This document shows, piece after piece, positions 5,884 to 6,882 of a DNA stretch of 6,882 nucleotides. Position 1 is the stretch's first letter; every line of letters starts with the position of its first letter. The position numbers were made by a program, and so were the translations under genes. The DNA is from Enterobacteriaceae bacterium UBA3516. GTDB taxonomy: Bacteria; Pseudomonadota; Gammaproteobacteria; Enterobacterales; Enterobacteriaceae. Location: the NCBI GenBank assembly GCA_002377245.1, contig DFPL01000263.1, positions 1-6,882 of the forward strand, read 5' to 3'. The notes below the pieces were generated by a model. That model did no database searches, was not told the origin of the DNA, and saw nothing but the letters and a program-made list of their open reading frames with translations.

Positions 5884-6150
5884 ATGAATACCTATACTTT
5901 TGATTTTGATGAAATAGACGATCAGCCCGCATTTTACCGTGATTTTTCCCGCCAGTTTTCACTCGATCGTGACAAAGTCAGCGATCTGGATACCCTCTGG
6001 CATGTGGTGACGAGCGAGTTACCCGTGCCACTCGAAATTGAGTTTATTCATCTGCCTGAAAAATTACGTCGGCGTTTTGGCGCGTTGATTTTGTTATTTG
6101 ATGAGGCTGAAGAAGAGCTGGAAGGGCAGTTACGTTTTAACATTCGTTAA
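5884..6150 (+). CDS. yhcO: YhcO, barstar-family protein (barnase-inhibitor fold), orphan
   Basis: The 88-residue acidic protein matches E. coli YhcO, with the conserved ends MNTYTFDFDEI and FGALILLFDEAEEELEG. It belongs to the barstar family, whose founder blocks the RNase barnase. Aligning LDTLW (35-39) with barstar LDALW places Asp36, Trp39 and Glu74 at barstar Asp35, Trp38 and Glu76. The key inhibitory Asp39 is His40 here and Tyr29 is Asp30, so classic barnase inhibition is doubtful. No RNase gene is visible nearby. The ATG at 5884 is preferred; a TTG at 5866 in the same frame lies in the terminator T-run and would add six residues. Ribosome-site candidates are AGGA at 5871-5874 and the GGCGGA just before the ATG. 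Only 16 nt separate it from the upstream hairpin, so it probably depends on read-through or on a promoter inside the dehydrogenase gene. Its cellular role is not established. Confidence 0.9.
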   Translation: MNTYTFDFDEIDDQPAFYRDFSRQFSLDRDKVSDLDTLWHVVTSELPVPLEIEFIHLPEKLRRRFGALILLFDEAEEELEGQLRFNIR

Positions 6151-6161
6151 GCGACAGAGAT

Positions 6162-6185
6162 AAAAAAGCCCCTGCAAGCAGGGGC
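6162..6185 (-). terminator. Intrinsic terminator for the yhcN-type genes (minus strand)
   Basis: GCCCCTGC (6168-6175) and GCAGGGGC (6178-6185) form a perfect 8-bp stem. The six A residues at 6162-6167 become the U-run on the minus strand, so the signal ends transcripts coming from 6474 and 6848. On the plus strand no T-run follows the stem, so it is not a full intrinsic terminator for yhcO. Confidence 0.88.
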
Positions 6186-6187
6186 AA

Positions 6188-6204
6188 GTCGTAGGACATA
6201 CGAC
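6188..6204. repeat. Small inverted repeat beside the convergent terminator
   Basis: GTCGTA (6188-6193) pairs with TACGAC (6199-6204) around GGACA. It lies between the minus-strand stop codon at 6211 and the terminator stem, and could fold in the 3' untranslated end of the yhcN-type transcript. No function is known. Confidence 0.4.
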
Positions 6205-6210
6205 GAGGGA

Positions 6211-6474
6211 TTATTTATACAGTTGGGCGGTTGCGTGCCAGGTGTCGCCTTCCTGTAGCTCGGTAACGCGATAGCTGGAAGCGCCCGCCTGATCGGCTTT
6301 GGCCGACAGTTGCTCACGGATACTCATTGGGGAACTGGCCGTCTGAGAGACAGAAATGCTGCCCAGAGATTGCAGGTTTTGCGCCTGGTCCGCAGACACT
6401 TGCGTTGCGGCGCTCGCGCCGAAAGACAACAGTGAAGCTAAACCAAGGGTTGCGATGATTGTGTTACGTTTCAT
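6211..6474 (-). CDS. Second YhcN-like periplasmic protein (DUF1471, YdgH/BhsA/McbA family)
   Basis: The 87-residue protein has a clear signal peptide, residues 1-22, with a basic start MKRN, a hydrophobic core and a likely cleavage after ASA, giving a mature protein of about 65 residues. The mature part is the DUF1471 domain: SADQAQNLQSLGSISVS, SSPMSIREQL, GASSYRV and the terminal GDTWHATAQLYK. It is a paralogue of the gene at 6585-6848 with the same length and C-terminal motif, but diverged in the middle (SQTASSPMSI against GGISSSPMDM). Family members such as BhsA and McbA are linked to stress and biofilm; the role of this copy is unknown. The start at 6474 is set by AGGAGA six nt upstream; a TTG at 6489 would add five residues and lacks support. 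It lies 110 bp after yhcN on the same strand and ends 26 nt before the terminator hairpin. Confidence 0.9.
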   Translation of the reverse strand: MKRNTIIATLGLASLLSFGASAATQVSADQAQNLQSLGSISVSQTASSPMSIREQLSAKADQAGASSYRVTELQEGDTWHATAQLYK

Positions 6475-6480
6475 AATCTT

Positions 6481-6486
6481 TCTCCT
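6481..6486 (-). promoter_or_regulatory. Strong ribosome site of the second yhcN-like gene
   Basis: AGGAGA on the minus strand, six nt from the ATG at 6474, decides the start of the signal peptide. Confidence 0.75.
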
Positions 6487-6493
6487 CAATTCC

Positions 6494-6540
6494 CAACGGC
6501 GAGAAGGGTTGAACTGCTATTTTTATGCCTGGTGCCGTTG
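6494..6540 (-). promoter_or_regulatory. Inverted repeat in the leader between the two yhcN-like genes
   Basis: CAACGGC (6494-6500) and GCCGTTG (6534-6540) are exact inverted copies 33 nt apart. In the minus-strand RNA the second arm ends 7 nt before the ribosome site, so folding could affect access to it, or the arms could be operator half-sites. The 110-bp gap from 6475 to 6584 otherwise holds no convincing terminator after yhcN and no strong promoter. The two genes may therefore be co-transcribed. Confidence 0.3.
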
Positions 6541-6584
6541 AGCGATATCTCTTACAGGTTGATACAGGGTTTGTTCAGTACAGC

Positions 6585-6848
6585 TTATTTATACAGCTCA
6601 GCAGTGGCGTGCCAGTTGTCACCGGTACGTGCTTCGATAATGCGATAAGAAGAAGCACCCTGCTCTTCAGCTTTCTTATTCAGCTCAGCGCGCATGTCCA
6701 TCGGAGAAGAGCTGATGCCGCCTACAGAAACGGTGCCTAAAGACTGACGGTTTTGTGCTTGATCGGCACCGATAGAGTCTGCGGCGAAAGCGCCAAAAGA
6801 GAGAACAGAAAGAACACTCAGTGCTGCAACGGTAGATTTGATATTCAT
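6585..6848 (-). CDS. yhcN: YhcN, periplasmic stress-associated protein (DUF1471)
   Basis: This 87-residue protein matches E. coli YhcN nearly throughout. A signal peptide with core AALSVLSVLSFGAFA ends at about residue 22, followed by the mature DUF1471 domain (AQNRQSLGTVSV, SSPMDMRAEL, GASSYRI, GDNWHATAELYK). YhcN in E. coli has been linked to the response to cytoplasmic acid and peroxide; its molecular function is not known. The ATG at 6848 has GAGG eight nt upstream (6857-6860 on the minus strand). It is the orthologue of the two copies, since it is closer to E. coli YhcN than the downstream paralogue. In K-12 the next gene beyond the right edge would be argR, which is outside this window. 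Confidence 0.93.
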   Translation of the reverse strand: MNIKSTVAALSVLSVLSFGAFAADSIGADQAQNRQSLGTVSVGGISSSPMDMRAELNKKAEEQGASSYRIIEARTGDNWHATAELYK

Positions 6849-6882
6849 GATAATTGCCTCGTCATATTTTCTTTTGGAGAGT
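6849..6882 (-). promoter_or_regulatory. 5' leader of yhcN, cut by the window edge
   Basis: Holds the GAGG ribosome site (6857-6860) and AT-rich DNA. The promoter of yhcN is probably here or just beyond the right edge; no complete -35/-10 pair can be defended from what is visible. Confidence 0.4.

Overview
The window looks like chromosomal DNA from an enterobacterium close to Escherichia, Salmonella and Citrobacter. Its backbone is the aaeR / aaeXAB / yhcO / yhcN neighbourhood, and all the proteins read as close homologues of the E. coli ones. Two things differ from the E. coli K-12 layout as I remember it. An aldehyde dehydrogenase gene sits between aaeB and yhcO, and yhcN is present as two tandem copies (two yhcN-type genes are also what I recall from Salmonella). 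Together these suggest Citrobacter or a near relative, but the species is inferred, not proven.

Layout. Positions 1-82 hold an enterobacterial palindromic (REP-like) repeat that ends one base before the stop codon of aaeR. aaeR (84-1007, minus) encodes a LysR-type regulator. It diverges from aaeX-aaeA-aaeB (1185-4301, plus), a tightly packed operon for the aromatic carboxylic acid efflux pump. The 177-bp divergent region carries a near-consensus CRP site lying on a perfect TATAAT for aaeR, a tandem ATAACAG repeat, and a perfect 9-bp inverted repeat around the likely aaeX -10. A strong intrinsic terminator (4310-4335) closes aaeB. The aldehyde dehydrogenase (4384-5838, plus) follows with a perfect Shine-Dalgarno sequence and ends at its own GC-rich hairpin (5845-5867). 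yhcO (5884-6150, plus), a barstar-family protein, starts 16 nt after that hairpin. Two small secreted DUF1471 proteins, a yhcN paralogue (6211-6474) and yhcN (6585-6848), run on the minus strand and converge on yhcO. A terminator oriented for the minus strand lies between them.

How the parts fit. AaeR is known in E. coli to activate aaeXAB in response to compounds such as p-hydroxybenzoate; AaeA (periplasmic adaptor) and AaeB (inner-membrane transporter) export them. The dehydrogenase carries the substrate-carboxylate residues of succinate semialdehyde dehydrogenases, so it is most simply a GabD-like enzyme. It sits between two terminators as a separate unit, not as a fourth pump gene. YhcO and the YhcN pair are stress-associated or uncharacterised small proteins.

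I see no mobile-element gene, CRISPR array, tRNA or rRNA, and no clearly new multi-gene system. The points most worth following are the regulatory architecture at 1023-1100, the inserted dehydrogenase, the leader geometry of yhcO, and the altered inhibitor-site residues of its product.
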